A program made the translations under genes and the position numbers. A stretch of 40,898 bases of DNA, from the NCBI GenBank assembly GCA_002709225.1, contig PAQH01000155.1:1-40898 (forward strand), read 5' to 3'. Below the pieces are notes generated by a model, which was not told the DNA's origin, made no database searches, and saw nothing but the letters and a program-made list of their open reading frames with translations. The DNA is from Planctomycetaceae bacterium (lineage in GTDB: Bacteria > Planctomycetota > Planctomycetia > Pirellulales > Pirellulaceae). This document shows, in pieces, positions 18,465 to 27,172 of this stretch (its first letter is position 1; each line of letters opens with the position of its first letter).

Positions 18465-19382
18465 TCAATTCGCCGTCAAGTCCGCAACCCGTTGGTTGAG
18501 CCAAATTGCATGTTGCCAGGCATCTTCATCGGGGGTGAGTGTTGCACTTCGCACGTGAGCCTGACTACGTGAAATAACGCCTCGCCGAACCAGCAGATCC
18601 TTCTCCATCCACAAAAACAACTCCATGTTCTGTAACGAATAGACAATCTGCGGCAATAATTTCTCGAATAGGTCGGCCGCATCGGAACTGTCTCCAGCTC
18701 GGGCTAACCGCCAAACCTTTTGCAGTAAATCACCTAATGCCAGACCAGGCATCAGCCCGCAGATCCCTGGAACAACGAGTTCCAGCAGGTACATTCCACC
18801 CCAACCTTCCAATACGCCAACTCGATCTTCGGTTGCCTCACGAATCGCCCTGACCTTGGGAGCCATCAATGGCTCTTCAAGCTTCACAAACGAAAAATTC
18901 CCACAGTCTTCAGACAACCGACGACAAAACTCCGCTCCGATCGTCTGGCCGCTAGGATTAAAATCTTGAATCAGGACTGGGATTTTCACCGCTTGGCAAA
19001 TGGTCCTGCTGTAAGCCAGGAGATCCGCTTCCGGCAACGCAAACATTCGTGGTAGCGCAAACGAAATCAAGTTGGCGCCGCGCGCCTCGTTCGCTTTTGC
19101 CAACTCGGCAGCATGTCTCGCGGCAGGATGATTGGACTGTGCGATCACGAGCGTGCGCCCAGCTGCGGCCTCAACCGCGGTACCGACCACGGCCGCTCGT
19201 TCGGTATCGATGAGTTTGTAGAATTCACTCCCATACGCCGGCAAACAGACCGCGGACAACTGGCTTTCGACGGCAAATCGAACACACGCGGCGGTCGCCG
19301 CTAGATCCAGCTCTTCGTTCGTATTGAACAAAGTTGGGATGATCGGCACCACTCCCTGGAGACCGGCTTCAGCAGGAGACAT
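18465..19382 (-). CDS. DapA-like (DHDPS/NAL superfamily) aldolase
   Basis: A 305-residue TIM-barrel protein of the dihydrodipicolinate synthase / N-acetylneuraminate lyase superfamily. The Schiff-base lysine is Lys167 in FVKLEEP. The usual YNxP tyrosine position reads DFNPSG, so the conserved Tyr is Phe141, and the GTTGE motif is replaced by YGSEFYKL near 50. These changes argue against true lysine biosynthesis and for a variant keto-acid or sugar-acid aldolase or dehydratase. It is the last gene of a same-strand run from ilvD, 60 bp after the enolase-superfamily gene. The ATG at 19382 has no strong ribosome site. Confidence 0.85.
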   Translation of the reverse strand: MSPAEAGLQGVVPIIPTLFNTNEELDLAATAACVRFAVESQLSAVCLPAYGSEFYKLIDTERAAVVGTAVEAAAGRTLVIAQSNHPAARHAAELAKANEARGANLISFALPRMFALPEADLLAYSRTICQAVKIPVLIQDFNPSGQTIGAEFCRRLSEDCGNFSFVKLEEPLMAPKVRAIREATEDRVGVLEGWGGMYLLELVVPGICGLMPGLALGDLLQKVWRLARAGDSSDAADLFEKLLPQIVYSLQNMELFLWMEKDLLVRRGVISRSQAHVRSATLTPDEDAWQHAIWLNQRVADLTAN

Positions 19383-19442
19383 TGCAATCAGCTTTCGATG
19401 AAGAAGAAGAGGGTCTTGAACGTCACGACAATCGGTACCCGA

Positions 19443-20597
19443 TCAAACCAATGGCAAGCCGCCGGCCGCATCGTGAAACGCCCGCAGATCGAGTCTTTGA
19501 TACGGATGGCGATTCACGTAATCCCAGTCCAACTCGACCCCCAAACCGGGCCGATCCGGAACTTCAATTCGACCTTTCGTGACCGGCATTCCCTGGAGTT
19601 GAACCTCGTCCAACCAAGGACGGTGGCGGCAATGTTCCAGAATCAGAAAATTTGGCATGGCCAACGCCGCGTGCGCCGCCGCGGCCAGAGCTACTGGACC
19701 GTAGGGATTGTGCGGTGCAATCTGCACGTTGTAGACCTCGGCGCACGTCGCAATCCTCATCAATTCTCCAATACCGCCGCAATGGCAGATATCCGCCTGA
19801 ATCACATCGACCGCTTCACTCTCCAGCCACTCACGAAACTGCCAGCGAGTCATCAAGCGTTCTCCCGCAGCAATCCGAACATCGGGGAAACTGCGCCGCA
19901 TGGCGCGTAATCCGTGCGGCGTATCCATATTTACGGGTTCCTCGACAAACAGCATTTCGACTTCGCGCAGACCTTCGGTCAGACGCACTGCGGCCTGCTG
20001 AGAAAAAATCCCACCGCAATCAATCATAAGCTCACAATCGGGACCAGCTGCATCACGAATTTCACGAGCGACCCCGAGTGCCACATCCACCTGTTGCTCA
20101 TCGTTATACGGTGTCACATAGGGCCCCGGGCCAAACTTGAATCCGTCGAAACCTTCCAATACTGCGGTACGTGCCTCTTCTCCATAACTTGCCAGTCCCA
20201 AATCAGTACGTGCGTACAAACGGACATGGTCACGAACCGCCCCGCCGAGCAGCTTATAGACCGGCACGCCATACGCTTTGCCGGTGATATCCCAAAGCGC
20301 CTGTTCAATCCCACTCGCCGCGCTGCTGGCGACAACTCCACCGCGCCACCAGAAAAAACGTTGCATCTGCTGCCACAGATAATCGACACGGGTCGGATCC
20401 TGACCAATCAACAACGGAGCAAAATGCTCCTGCACCATGGCAATTACCGCCTGTTCGTGGTACTCGGTCGTCGCTTCGCCAAGCCCCACAATGCCGGCAT
20501 CCGTCTCGACTTCAACGAAAATCCAATTACGAGATGGCGCAAAGCCTCCGGGCCCCGGTACTCCCATCGCGTGTGTCGTGATCCCAGTGATTTTCAT
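19443..20597 (-). CDS. Enolase-superfamily sugar-acid dehydratase (galactonate dehydratase-like)
   Basis: A 384-residue protein of the mandelate racemase/muconate lactonizing group. The likely metal ligands are Asp193 (MIDCGG), Glu219 (FVEEP) and Glu246 (AGERL). A general acid/base His296 sits in APHNPYGP, and HCGGIGE (272-278) is typical of D-galactonate dehydratase-type members. The family dehydrates aldonic acids to 2-keto-3-deoxy acids in the cytoplasm; the exact sugar is not evident. The ATG at 20597 follows AGGGG at 8 bases; an upstream in-frame start at 20633 is less likely. It sits between SDR and aldolase genes, a context that fits a sugar-acid pathway. Confidence 0.9.
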   Translation of the reverse strand: MKITGITTHAMGVPGPGGFAPSRNWIFVEVETDAGIVGLGEATTEYHEQAVIAMVQEHFAPLLIGQDPTRVDYLWQQMQRFFWWRGGVVASSAASGIEQALWDITGKAYGVPVYKLLGGAVRDHVRLYARTDLGLASYGEEARTAVLEGFDGFKFGPGPYVTPYNDEQQVDVALGVAREIRDAAGPDCELMIDCGGIFSQQAAVRLTEGLREVEMLFVEEPVNMDTPHGLRAMRRSFPDVRIAAGERLMTRWQFREWLESEAVDVIQADICHCGGIGELMRIATCAEVYNVQIAPHNPYGPVALAAAAHAALAMPNFLILEHCRHRPWLDEVQLQGMPVTKGRIEVPDRPGLGVELDWDYVNRHPYQRLDLRAFHDAAGGLPLV

Positions 20598-20664
20598 TTG
20601 AGGACCCCTGATTATCAGATGAGCACCGACCAAATAATCGTGACGCGAGCCATCAACCCGGAGG

Positions 20665-21453
20665 CTATTCCACCGTCGAGATCATGTCATCGGCGCGACA
20701 ATGTCGAAAACGAAACCCCCCGTCCACTGCCAGGATACTACCCGTGATATAGTCTGCTTCATCCGACACCAGGAATGCGGCAGCCTGGCCGATGTCGGTG
20801 GGTGTTCCCAAGCGGCCCCAAGGCAGTTTCTGCCCTTCCGCCTGGATTGCTTCATCCCCAAACGACTCATGTTCTCCCGGCGTATCGATCCAGCCCGGTT
20901 CAATCGCATTAACGTTGATCCTGTGAGAAAACAGCTCTACAGCAATCGTGCGAGTCATATGATTCAAAGCCACCTTGGCCGCCCCGTAGGCGATGCTTAA
21001 CGCAAATGGAATCTCCGCCTGAACGCTGGAGATGAAAACCATTTTGCCCCCCCCGCCGCGAGCAACCATATGCCGGGCAACCTGTTGGCCAATCGCAAAG
21101 CCGCTAATCAGCGTTCCTTGAATCACTCGTTCAAAGTCTTCGCGCCGGTACTCCAAGAAAGAGCAGCGTTTACCCCACGCTGGATTGCTCACCAGGATGT
21201 CAATCTGTCCAGCGGCAGACAACGCAGAAGCCACCAACTCCTCACTACCCGACTGTTGGAATACATCCGCCTCCAACAGGGTAGCCCGCGCACCCAGCGC
21301 CTCGATTTCGCGTTGTGTTTCCGAGAGATCGGAACTGCCGGGGCGATCATTAAGGATCACATGGGCACCGCCACGCGCGAGTTCCAACGCACACCCTTTA
21401 CCGATTCCGCGTCCCGCACCCGTCACCAGCGCAACCTTGTTCTCAAATCGCAT
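20665..21453 (-). CDS. SDR-family oxidoreductase
   Basis: A 262-residue short-chain dehydrogenase/reductase. The nucleotide loop TGAGRGIG is at 11-18, and the catalytic Tyr156 and Lys160 are in YGAAK, with Ser142/143 upstream. Two motifs deviate: the NNAG motif reads SNPA (89-92), and the conserved catalytic Asn on helix 4 appears to be Thr114. NAD versus NADP use is unclear. Members oxidise sugar or keto-sugar hydroxyls among many other substrates. The ribosome site AGGTGG overlaps the end of the aldolase gene, whose stop is only 6 bases away, so the two genes are very likely translationally coupled. Confidence 0.92.
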   Translation of the reverse strand: MRFENKVALVTGAGRGIGKGCALELARGGAHVILNDRPGSSDLSETQREIEALGARATLLEADVFQQSGSEELVASALSAAGQIDILVSNPAWGKRCSFLEYRREDFERVIQGTLISGFAIGQQVARHMVARGGGGKMVFISSVQAEIPFALSIAYGAAKVALNHMTRTIAVELFSHRINVNAIEPGWIDTPGEHESFGDEAIQAEGQKLPWGRLGTPTDIGQAAAFLVSDEADYITGSILAVDGGFRFRHCRADDMISTVE

Positions 21454-21459
21454 ATTAGA

Positions 21460-22248
21460 TCATCCACCTTCTTGCTCGGTTGCCCGCAGTAATTGATCAA
21501 ATTCCTCACCACGTTCACGGAGCATATTTAAGAATGCTGGAAACTCGCCTCCATAGGCCAGTAGTCGTGCGCCCTGGGCATGCAACGCCTGCAATTGCTC
21601 CTGATCTGCCACTGGGCGTCCCCAGGCTTTGCCATGCCGTGCCGCCGCAGCAGCGACTCGTTCGGTCGCCAACTCCAGCGTGAGAGAACTGTCCCCGGTG
21701 CGCAGCCGTAATGACAGGTCAGCAGGGCCGATAAATAGACCGTCAACACCTTCGACCGCGGCAATCTCCTCCACATTTTCTACTGCCTCGGGAGTCTCGA
21801 TCTGGACGACCAGAAACGTTTCGGCGTTAGCGCGATCGGTATACCCCTCGTCCCCACGGAGATAAAAGTCACTATCCAGTCCAGCGCCATCCAGGCCACG
21901 ATCCCCGATCGGCGGAAACTTGACTGCCTGCACCAACTCTCGCGCCTTCTCAGCGGTCGATACAAAGGGAATCATCAAACCGGTTGCGCCGTCTTCGAAA
22001 TACCGATACAACTGGGTTCGTTCCAATGTCGGGGGACGCAACATGCAATCAATGTCAAAGAGGTGAAAATATGCCAGCAAGGCCTGCACTTCACGTTGCT
22101 GCATCGCGCGATGCTCATTGTCCAGCCAGATACAATCAAAACCAAAATGGGCCGCGTGCTTCAAGAAAGCTGGAATAAAGTGCCCCAGCCCACAAATGCG
22201 CACTGTCTGACCCGAGCGCAACTTGTTCAGTGTCTTACTTTTTCGCAC
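21460..22248 (-). CDS. HpcH/HpaI-family aldolase (first copy)
   Basis: A 262-residue class II pyruvate aldolase-like protein. The expected residues are present: His46 in DNEH, Arg71, Glu151 in VQIET (metal ligand) and Asp177 in GPADLS (metal ligand). Members cleave 2-keto-3-deoxy sugar acids or 4-hydroxy-2-keto diacids to pyruvate plus an aldehyde, or act as citrate-lyase-like enzymes. The start is GTG at 22248, supported by GGAGGAG 4 bases upstream. It lies between ilvD (76 bp gap) and the SDR gene (6 bp gap). Confidence 0.9.
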   Translation of the reverse strand: MRKSKTLNKLRSGQTVRICGLGHFIPAFLKHAAHFGFDCIWLDNEHRAMQQREVQALLAYFHLFDIDCMLRPPTLERTQLYRYFEDGATGLMIPFVSTAEKARELVQAVKFPPIGDRGLDGAGLDSDFYLRGDEGYTDRANAETFLVVQIETPEAVENVEEIAAVEGVDGLFIGPADLSLRLRTGDSSLTLELATERVAAAAARHGKAWGRPVADQEQLQALHAQGARLLAYGGEFPAFLNMLRERGEEFDQLLRATEQEGG

Positions 22249-22324
22249 AAGACTCCTCCCGAAAAATGGGTTCCCTCAAATGCTTCATGCCAATGGGCAG
22301 CGACGCGTTTCCCACACCGGACCA

Positions 22325-24031
22325 TTATTCGTCCGTAACACACCCCAATGAAGCCGATTTCACGTTCTTGATGTACTTGTAGAGCGTGCCACGCGTGGCT
22401 CGATACGGCGGCGCGTGCCAGGCTTCTCGCCGCGCGGTCAACTCGGCTTCGTCGAGCTCGACATCAAGGCGATTGTTTTCGGCGTCCAGGGTGACTCGAT
22501 CCCCATTTTCCACCAGAGCCAACGGGCCTCCTTCCTGCGCCTCGGGGGTAATGTGGCCAACGATGAACCCATGCGACCCGCCTGAAAACCTGCCATCAGT
22601 GAGAAGTGCTACGTCCGCGCCCAACCCGGCTCCCATGATTGCGGAAGTCGGCGTCAGCATTTCGGGCATTCCTGGCCCGCCTTTAGGTCCTTCGTAACGG
22701 ATAATGATCACGTCACCCTTCTGAATCCGACCCTCCTCCAGTGCCTTGATCATCTCCTCTTCCGCGTCAAACACATTCGCCGTGCCTGAAAAATGCAATC
22801 CTTCTTTGCCCGTGATCTTGGCAACAGCCCCTGCTGGTGCCAGGTTGCCTTTCAAGATCTGCAAGTGCCCCGTTGATTTAATGGGCTTTTCTACCGTGCC
22901 AATGATGGTCTGCCCTTCCTTGAGCCCCGGGCAATCGGCCACATTTTCAGCCAACGTCTGGCCCGTCACAGTCAAGCAGTCGCCCTGGAGCAAACCCGCC
23001 TCGAGCAAATACTTGATCACAGCCGGTGTCCCACCAACTGCATGCAGATCCTCCTGGACGTAACGACCACTGGGTTTCAAATCCGCCAAATAGGGAATCC
23101 GGTCGCTCACTGCCTGAAAGTCGTCGATCGTTAACTCAACGTCCACACTACGCGCCATTGCGATCAGGTGCAGAACCGCGTTGGTCGAACCGCCCAGAGC
23201 CATAACAACGACCATGGCATTTTCAAATGCCTCGCGCGTCATGACGTCACGAGGTTTAATGTCCTTCTCCAAGCAAATACGAATTGCCGCGCCAGCCTGC
23301 ACACATTCCTCTAGTTTTTCTGGATACTCCGCCGGGATTGATGAACTGTAAGGTAGAGACATTCCCAGAGTTTCGATCGCACAGGCCATCGTGTTGGCTG
23401 TGTACATGCCACCGCACGCACCCGCTCCGGGACAACTCGCGCGGACAATTTCCTGACGTTGCTCATCGGTGATCTTGCCAGCCAGGTACTCTCCATAAGA
23501 TTGAAAAGCCGAAACAATATCCCGCGGCGTTTCCGCCTGAGATTCCTCCTTGTCGCGGAAACTGGTACAGCCAGGTCGGATAGTGCCTCCATAGACCATG
23601 ATTGCCGGACGGTTTAATCTCCCCATGGCGATCAAGCAGCCGGGCATGTTTTTGTCACAACCGGGCAAAGCAACCAATGCGTCGTACCACTGCCCCCCCA
23701 TCACCGTCTCGATCGAATCGGCGATAAGATCTCGGGATTGGAGCGAATAACTCATCCCTTCGGTGCCCATCGAAATTCCGTCACTGACACCAATCGTATT
23801 GAACCGCATTCCGTGCAACCCCGTCCCTGCCACCCCTTCCTTCACCTTCGCGGCCAGGTCCAATAGATGCATATTGCAGGTGTTGCCTTCGTACCACACG
23901 CTGGCGATCCCAACCTGAGGTTTCGCCATATCCTCTTCGGTCATACCGGTACCGTAGAGCATCGCCTGCGACGCGCCCTGGCTACGGGGCTGGGTAATAC
24001 GTTGACTGTACCGGTTCAGTGGCTCGCTCAT
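22325..24031 (-). CDS. ilvD: Dihydroxy-acid dehydratase
   Basis: A 568-residue enzyme of usual length that dehydrates dihydroxy acids to the 2-keto acids of valine, isoleucine and pantothenate synthesis. Cluster ligands are Cys52 in GNTCNMH and Cys125 in GCDKNMPG, plus a cysteine in [16 protein letters not shown] (200 or 206). The opening [19 protein letters not shown] and [20 protein letters not shown] match plant/cyanobacterial-type IlvD closely, favouring a true IlvD over a sugar-acid dehydratase of the IlvD/EDD superfamily. GAGGAG lies 5 bases before the ATG. It heads the run of catabolic-looking genes, so it may be co-transcribed with them. Confidence 0.95.
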   Translation of the reverse strand: MSEPLNRYSQRITQPRSQGASQAMLYGTGMTEEDMAKPQVGIASVWYEGNTCNMHLLDLAAKVKEGVAGTGLHGMRFNTIGVSDGISMGTEGMSYSLQSRDLIADSIETVMGGQWYDALVALPGCDKNMPGCLIAMGRLNRPAIMVYGGTIRPGCTSFRDKEESQAETPRDIVSAFQSYGEYLAGKITDEQRQEIVRASCPGAGACGGMYTANTMACAIETLGMSLPYSSSIPAEYPEKLEECVQAGAAIRICLEKDIKPRDVMTREAFENAMVVVMALGGSTNAVLHLIAMARSVDVELTIDDFQAVSDRIPYLADLKPSGRYVQEDLHAVGGTPAVIKYLLEAGLLQGDCLTVTGQTLAENVADCPGLKEGQTIIGTVEKPIKSTGHLQILKGNLAPAGAVAKITGKEGLHFSGTANVFDAEEEMIKALEEGRIQKGDVIIIRYEGPKGGPGMPEMLTPTSAIMGAGLGADVALLTDGRFSGGSHGFIVGHITPEAQEGGPLALVENGDRVTLDAENNRLDVELDEAELTARREAWHAPPYRATRGTLYKYIKNVKSASLGCVTDE

Positions 24032-24173
24032 CGCGGCTCCTCAAAACAACAACTGGAAATAAGCTAGGGCACGGCCTTCTGGAAAGGCGGAATCGCTCAT
24101 TGTATGGCTCTCTCGGACAGGCGACCAGAAGCCTCTGGACTGGCGATAGGGTCTGACTCAATCCCCCATACCT

Positions 24174-24204
24174 GATAAGATAGATAGCAGGGTGCCGCTG
24201 ACGC
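24174..24204 (+). promoter_or_regulatory. Shared element upstream of DUF1549 gene, copy 2
   Basis: GATAAGATAGATAG (24174-24187) is identical to the 14-mer at 15746-15759 and is followed after 7 bases by CCGCTGACGC (24195-24204), 9 of 10 matches to the first copy. TAAGAT (24177-24182) may be a -10 box, with CTGACT at 24153-24158 as a -35 candidate 18 bases upstream. The start codon follows at 24237. Confidence 0.45.
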
Positions 24205-24236
24205 ATTGTCTTGCCGTAAAGGATCGAGGTTCGTTC

Positions 24237-27140
24237 ATGGCTCACTGCCGAATTCCACTGGGTGCCGCACTCGTTCTGCTGGGAACCTGCTTACGTGCCG
24301 AAGACGAGGCCCTGAAGTGGCCTTTTGTGCCGCTGCAGCCGACCTCTCCTCCAGCGATCAACAATACGCAATGGGCACGCAATGAAGTCGACCATTTCGT
24401 GCTCAAGCGGCTCGAGGAGCAAGAACTGAGCCCTGCGCCGGAAGCCTCGCGAGAAACATTTATTCGCCGTGTTTATTTTGACCTGATCGGGTTGCCACCT
24501 CTTCCTGAGGAGGTCGCCAGTTTTGTCCAGGATTCCGATCCCCAAGCTGCCGGAAAACTGGTTGATCGCTTACTGGAGGATCGTCGCTACGGAGAGCGTT
24601 GGGCAAGGTTCTGGTTGGATCTGGCCCGCTACGCTGACACGGCCGGGTATGAGGGAGATCCGGATCTTCCACATGCGTGGCGGTATCGTGACTATGTCAT
24701 CGATGCGTTCAACAACGACAAGCCGTACGATTTGTTCATCCGAGAACAGTTGGCCGGCGACGAATTTGCGGAAATCCTCGGAGCCGGCGACCTGCCATCG
24801 ACCCCACCTGAAAACGTCGTCGCCATGACCTTCCTGCGACTTGCTCCCTTTACCGAGCCTCGTGGAGACGAGACGCGTCATGAATTACTGAGCGAAATGA
24901 CCTCGACGGTTGGCTCCGTTTTCCTCGGCCTGACAGTTGGATGTGCCAAGTGCCACGACCACAAATACGATCCGATTCCCACCCGTGATTTTTACCGGAT
25001 GCAGGCGTTTTTCGCGACCATCCAGATTCCACGCCCGCTGCCTGGAGATGGCTTTCAGATTGGCGGACCTCTGCCGGCAGCATTTTATCGCCCCGGCGAA
25101 AAAGAGTGGGCCTCAACCAAACGAACCGCCTTAGAAAAAACCGCGAATCTCGCAGAGCAACAGCTCAAGTCCTTACAGAGAGAACTCGAAGCGCGGCTGG
25201 ACATCCAATCGGGATTCGGCATGCAGGCCATGGGAGCACCGTTCGGAAATGACTATGTGTTCGACCGCCAGCCTGTGAATGACGGCAAGTGGCATTACTC
25301 CGTCATTACTGCCCATCAGGGCAAGTGGAACTTCTTTACCGACGGCACACCTGCCTCATCAACCGGTTCGCTCTCGGGAAGTAATCGCGGCCACTGGTAC
25401 GGTGCGTTACCGAAACCACAGCACATTACACTGGGCATGTACACCGCCGGCTCGGGAGACCCCAAGGAAGCCGGGCATGAGGGGAGTATTGCGGAAGTAC
25501 TGATTTTCGATCATCCGCTCGATGATTCGGAACGTCAGCAACTAGATCGCTATCTCAATGGACGCTATCGCGACGGCCCAGCGGAACCGCTGGCCATCCA
25601 GGGCATCCGGTTTCATCTCGATGCCGCGAACCTGGATGGAAATCCAGACACTCCCAATCCGACCATTGAAAGCCCCGTGTCGGATTGGGTCGACACAAAG
25701 TCGGGACTTGCTCTCACGGCCCCGAGTGAAAAAAGGGCCCCAGTCCTGCAACTACTTCCTGGATCAGATCAGCCGGCAGTATCCTTCAGCGATGATTTCC
25801 TCAAAGGGAAACTCGACAAAGCGACATTCCTTGAAGACCAGGAAGGCACGCTGGCAATCGTCTATACGGCAACCAACACGGGAGAAGCCTACGGAATGGA
25901 AGTCGGTGGTGATGGGAGTATGTTGACGACTTTTGTGAATCCGGCCGCTGCCCAAAAAACAAACCTGGCACAACTCATCAACGACCCCAACAATCAGCAA
26001 ATCACCGATTCTGAACGCCAGAAATTCGCCTATCTGTCGAGTCGCAAGAAATTCCTTCCGCAATCATTAAAACGACTTTCTCCGTTGGCAATGTCGCTGC
26101 GGCATTCGTACGGCCCTCCCTACGAACCGGGCGTTCCCACATCTCGCGTCATGATTCGTGGCGAATGGGACAACCCCGGAGAAGTCGTCAAGCCAGGATT
26201 TCTGAGTTTCCTCACAGGCAACACCAAGGCAGCGGAAATTCGCCTGGATCCATTCAAACGCTGGCCGACGCGCAGCCGTCGCATGGCGTTGGCACAATGG
26301 ATCACTAGCCCTCAGAACCCGCTCACCGCTCGGGTGATTGTCAACCGGCTCTGGTACCGTCACTTTGGTCGCGGAATCGTGGCCACGCCTAGCGATTTTG
26401 GCGCCCTCGGCAGTGAACCATCGCATCCTCATCTGCTCGACTGGCTCGCACTGAAACTCGTCGAACAGAAATGGAGCCTGAAAGCAATCCACCGCTTGAT
26501 CTGCCAAAGCGCAACCTATCGGCAGGCGGCACGGATCCGCAACGAAGTCGCCCACGACAAAGATCCCGAAAATACGCTATTGTGGCGGACCCGAGTCCGT
26601 CGACTCGGTGCCGAGGCCATCCGCGACAGCATACTCAGCGTCAGTGGCCGGTTGAATGCGGAATCATTCGGCCTACCCATTTTTCCTCCGCTTCCCAACG
26701 ACATTGCCAACCGGGTCAAATACGACACCACCAAATGGGATACCCAGTTCGGACCGGAAGGGCGAAAACGAAGCATCTACATTTACCAGCAGCGCACCTT
26801 AAACATGCCTCTCCTGCAGACCTTTGACGCGCCGGTCTGCGACGAGTCTCGCCCCAAACGTCGTATCAGCGTCACTCCACTACAGGCGTTAGCGATGTAC
26901 AACGGAAATCTCGTAGCCACCGAACTACCGTTTTTCGTCCAACGCGTGGTCGATCACGCGGGCACAGACATTACCAGACAAATTCAATATGCCTTCCAGA
27001 TTGCGTTCTCTCGCCAGCCAACAGACGAGGAGCTTTCACGTCTGAAAGAATTCTACGCGGCATCACCCACACCATCCGAAGCACTCACTAGCCTCTGCAG
27101 AATCCTCTACAACAGTAACGAATTCCTCTACGTCGACTGA
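24237..27140 (+). CDS. DUF1549/DUF1553 protein with LamG-like insert
   Basis: A 967-residue exported protein. A signal peptide covers about 1-21 (ending CLRA). DUF1549 (about 40-260) contains a C-x2-C-H, CAKCH at 236-240, that could bind haem. Between it and DUF1553 (about 690-960) lies a long insert with two concanavalin/LamG-like patterns: about 330-460, with HYSVITAHQGKWNFF and an AEVLIFDHPLDDSERQQL ending, and about 465-570, opening GIRFHLDAANLDG. The DUF1549/DUF1553 family is abundant in planctomycetes and of unknown activity. The ATG at 24237 has GAGG upstream; an in-frame start at 24192 is less likely. It precedes a DUF1501 gene by 32 bases. Confidence 0.93.
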   Translation: MAHCRIPLGAALVLLGTCLRAEDEALKWPFVPLQPTSPPAINNTQWARNEVDHFVLKRLEEQELSPAPEASRETFIRRVYFDLIGLPPLPEEVASFVQDSDPQAAGKLVDRLLEDRRYGERWARFWLDLARYADTAGYEGDPDLPHAWRYRDYVIDAFNNDKPYDLFIREQLAGDEFAEILGAGDLPSTPPENVVAMTFLRLAPFTEPRGDETRHELLSEMTSTVGSVFLGLTVGCAKCHDHKYDPIPTRDFYRMQAFFATIQIPRPLPGDGFQIGGPLPAAFYRPGEKEWASTKRTALEKTANLAEQQLKSLQRELEARLDIQSGFGMQAMGAPFGNDYVFDRQPVNDGKWHYSVITAHQGKWNFFTDGTPASSTGSLSGSNRGHWYGALPKPQHITLGMYTAGSGDPKEAGHEGSIAEVLIFDHPLDDSERQQLDRYLNGRYRDGPAEPLAIQGIRFHLDAANLDGNPDTPNPTIESPVSDWVDTKSGLALTAPSEKRAPVLQLLPGSDQPAVSFSDDFLKGKLDKATFLEDQEGTLAIVYTATNTGEAYGMEVGGDGSMLTTFVNPAAAQKTNLAQLINDPNNQQITDSERQKFAYLSSRKKFLPQSLKRLSPLAMSLRHSYGPPYEPGVPTSRVMIRGEWDNPGEVVKPGFLSFLTGNTKAAEIRLDPFKRWPTRSRRMALAQWITSPQNPLTARVIVNRLWYRHFGRGIVATPSDFGALGSEPSHPHLLDWLALKLVEQKWSLKAIHRLICQSATYRQAARIRNEVAHDKDPENTLLWRTRVRRLGAEAIRDSILSVSGRLNAESFGLPIFPPLPNDIANRVKYDTTKWDTQFGPEGRKRSIYIYQQRTLNMPLLQTFDAPVCDESRPKRRISVTPLQALAMYNGNLVATELPFFVQRVVDHAGTDITRQIQYAFQIAFSRQPTDEELSRLKEFYAASPTPSEALTSLCRILYNSNEFLYVD

Positions 27141-27172
27141 CGTGAAACCCGACACAGCGAAGGATAACAGCC

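Noticed and set aside
19914..20747. 277-codon plus-strand frame
   Set aside because: It is antisense to the dehydratase and SDR genes, both of which have intact catalytic residues.
24074..24088. GCCTT/AAGGC hairpin in the ilvD leader as an attenuator
   Set aside because: A stem of five with no leader peptide or alternative pairing seen; too weak to call.
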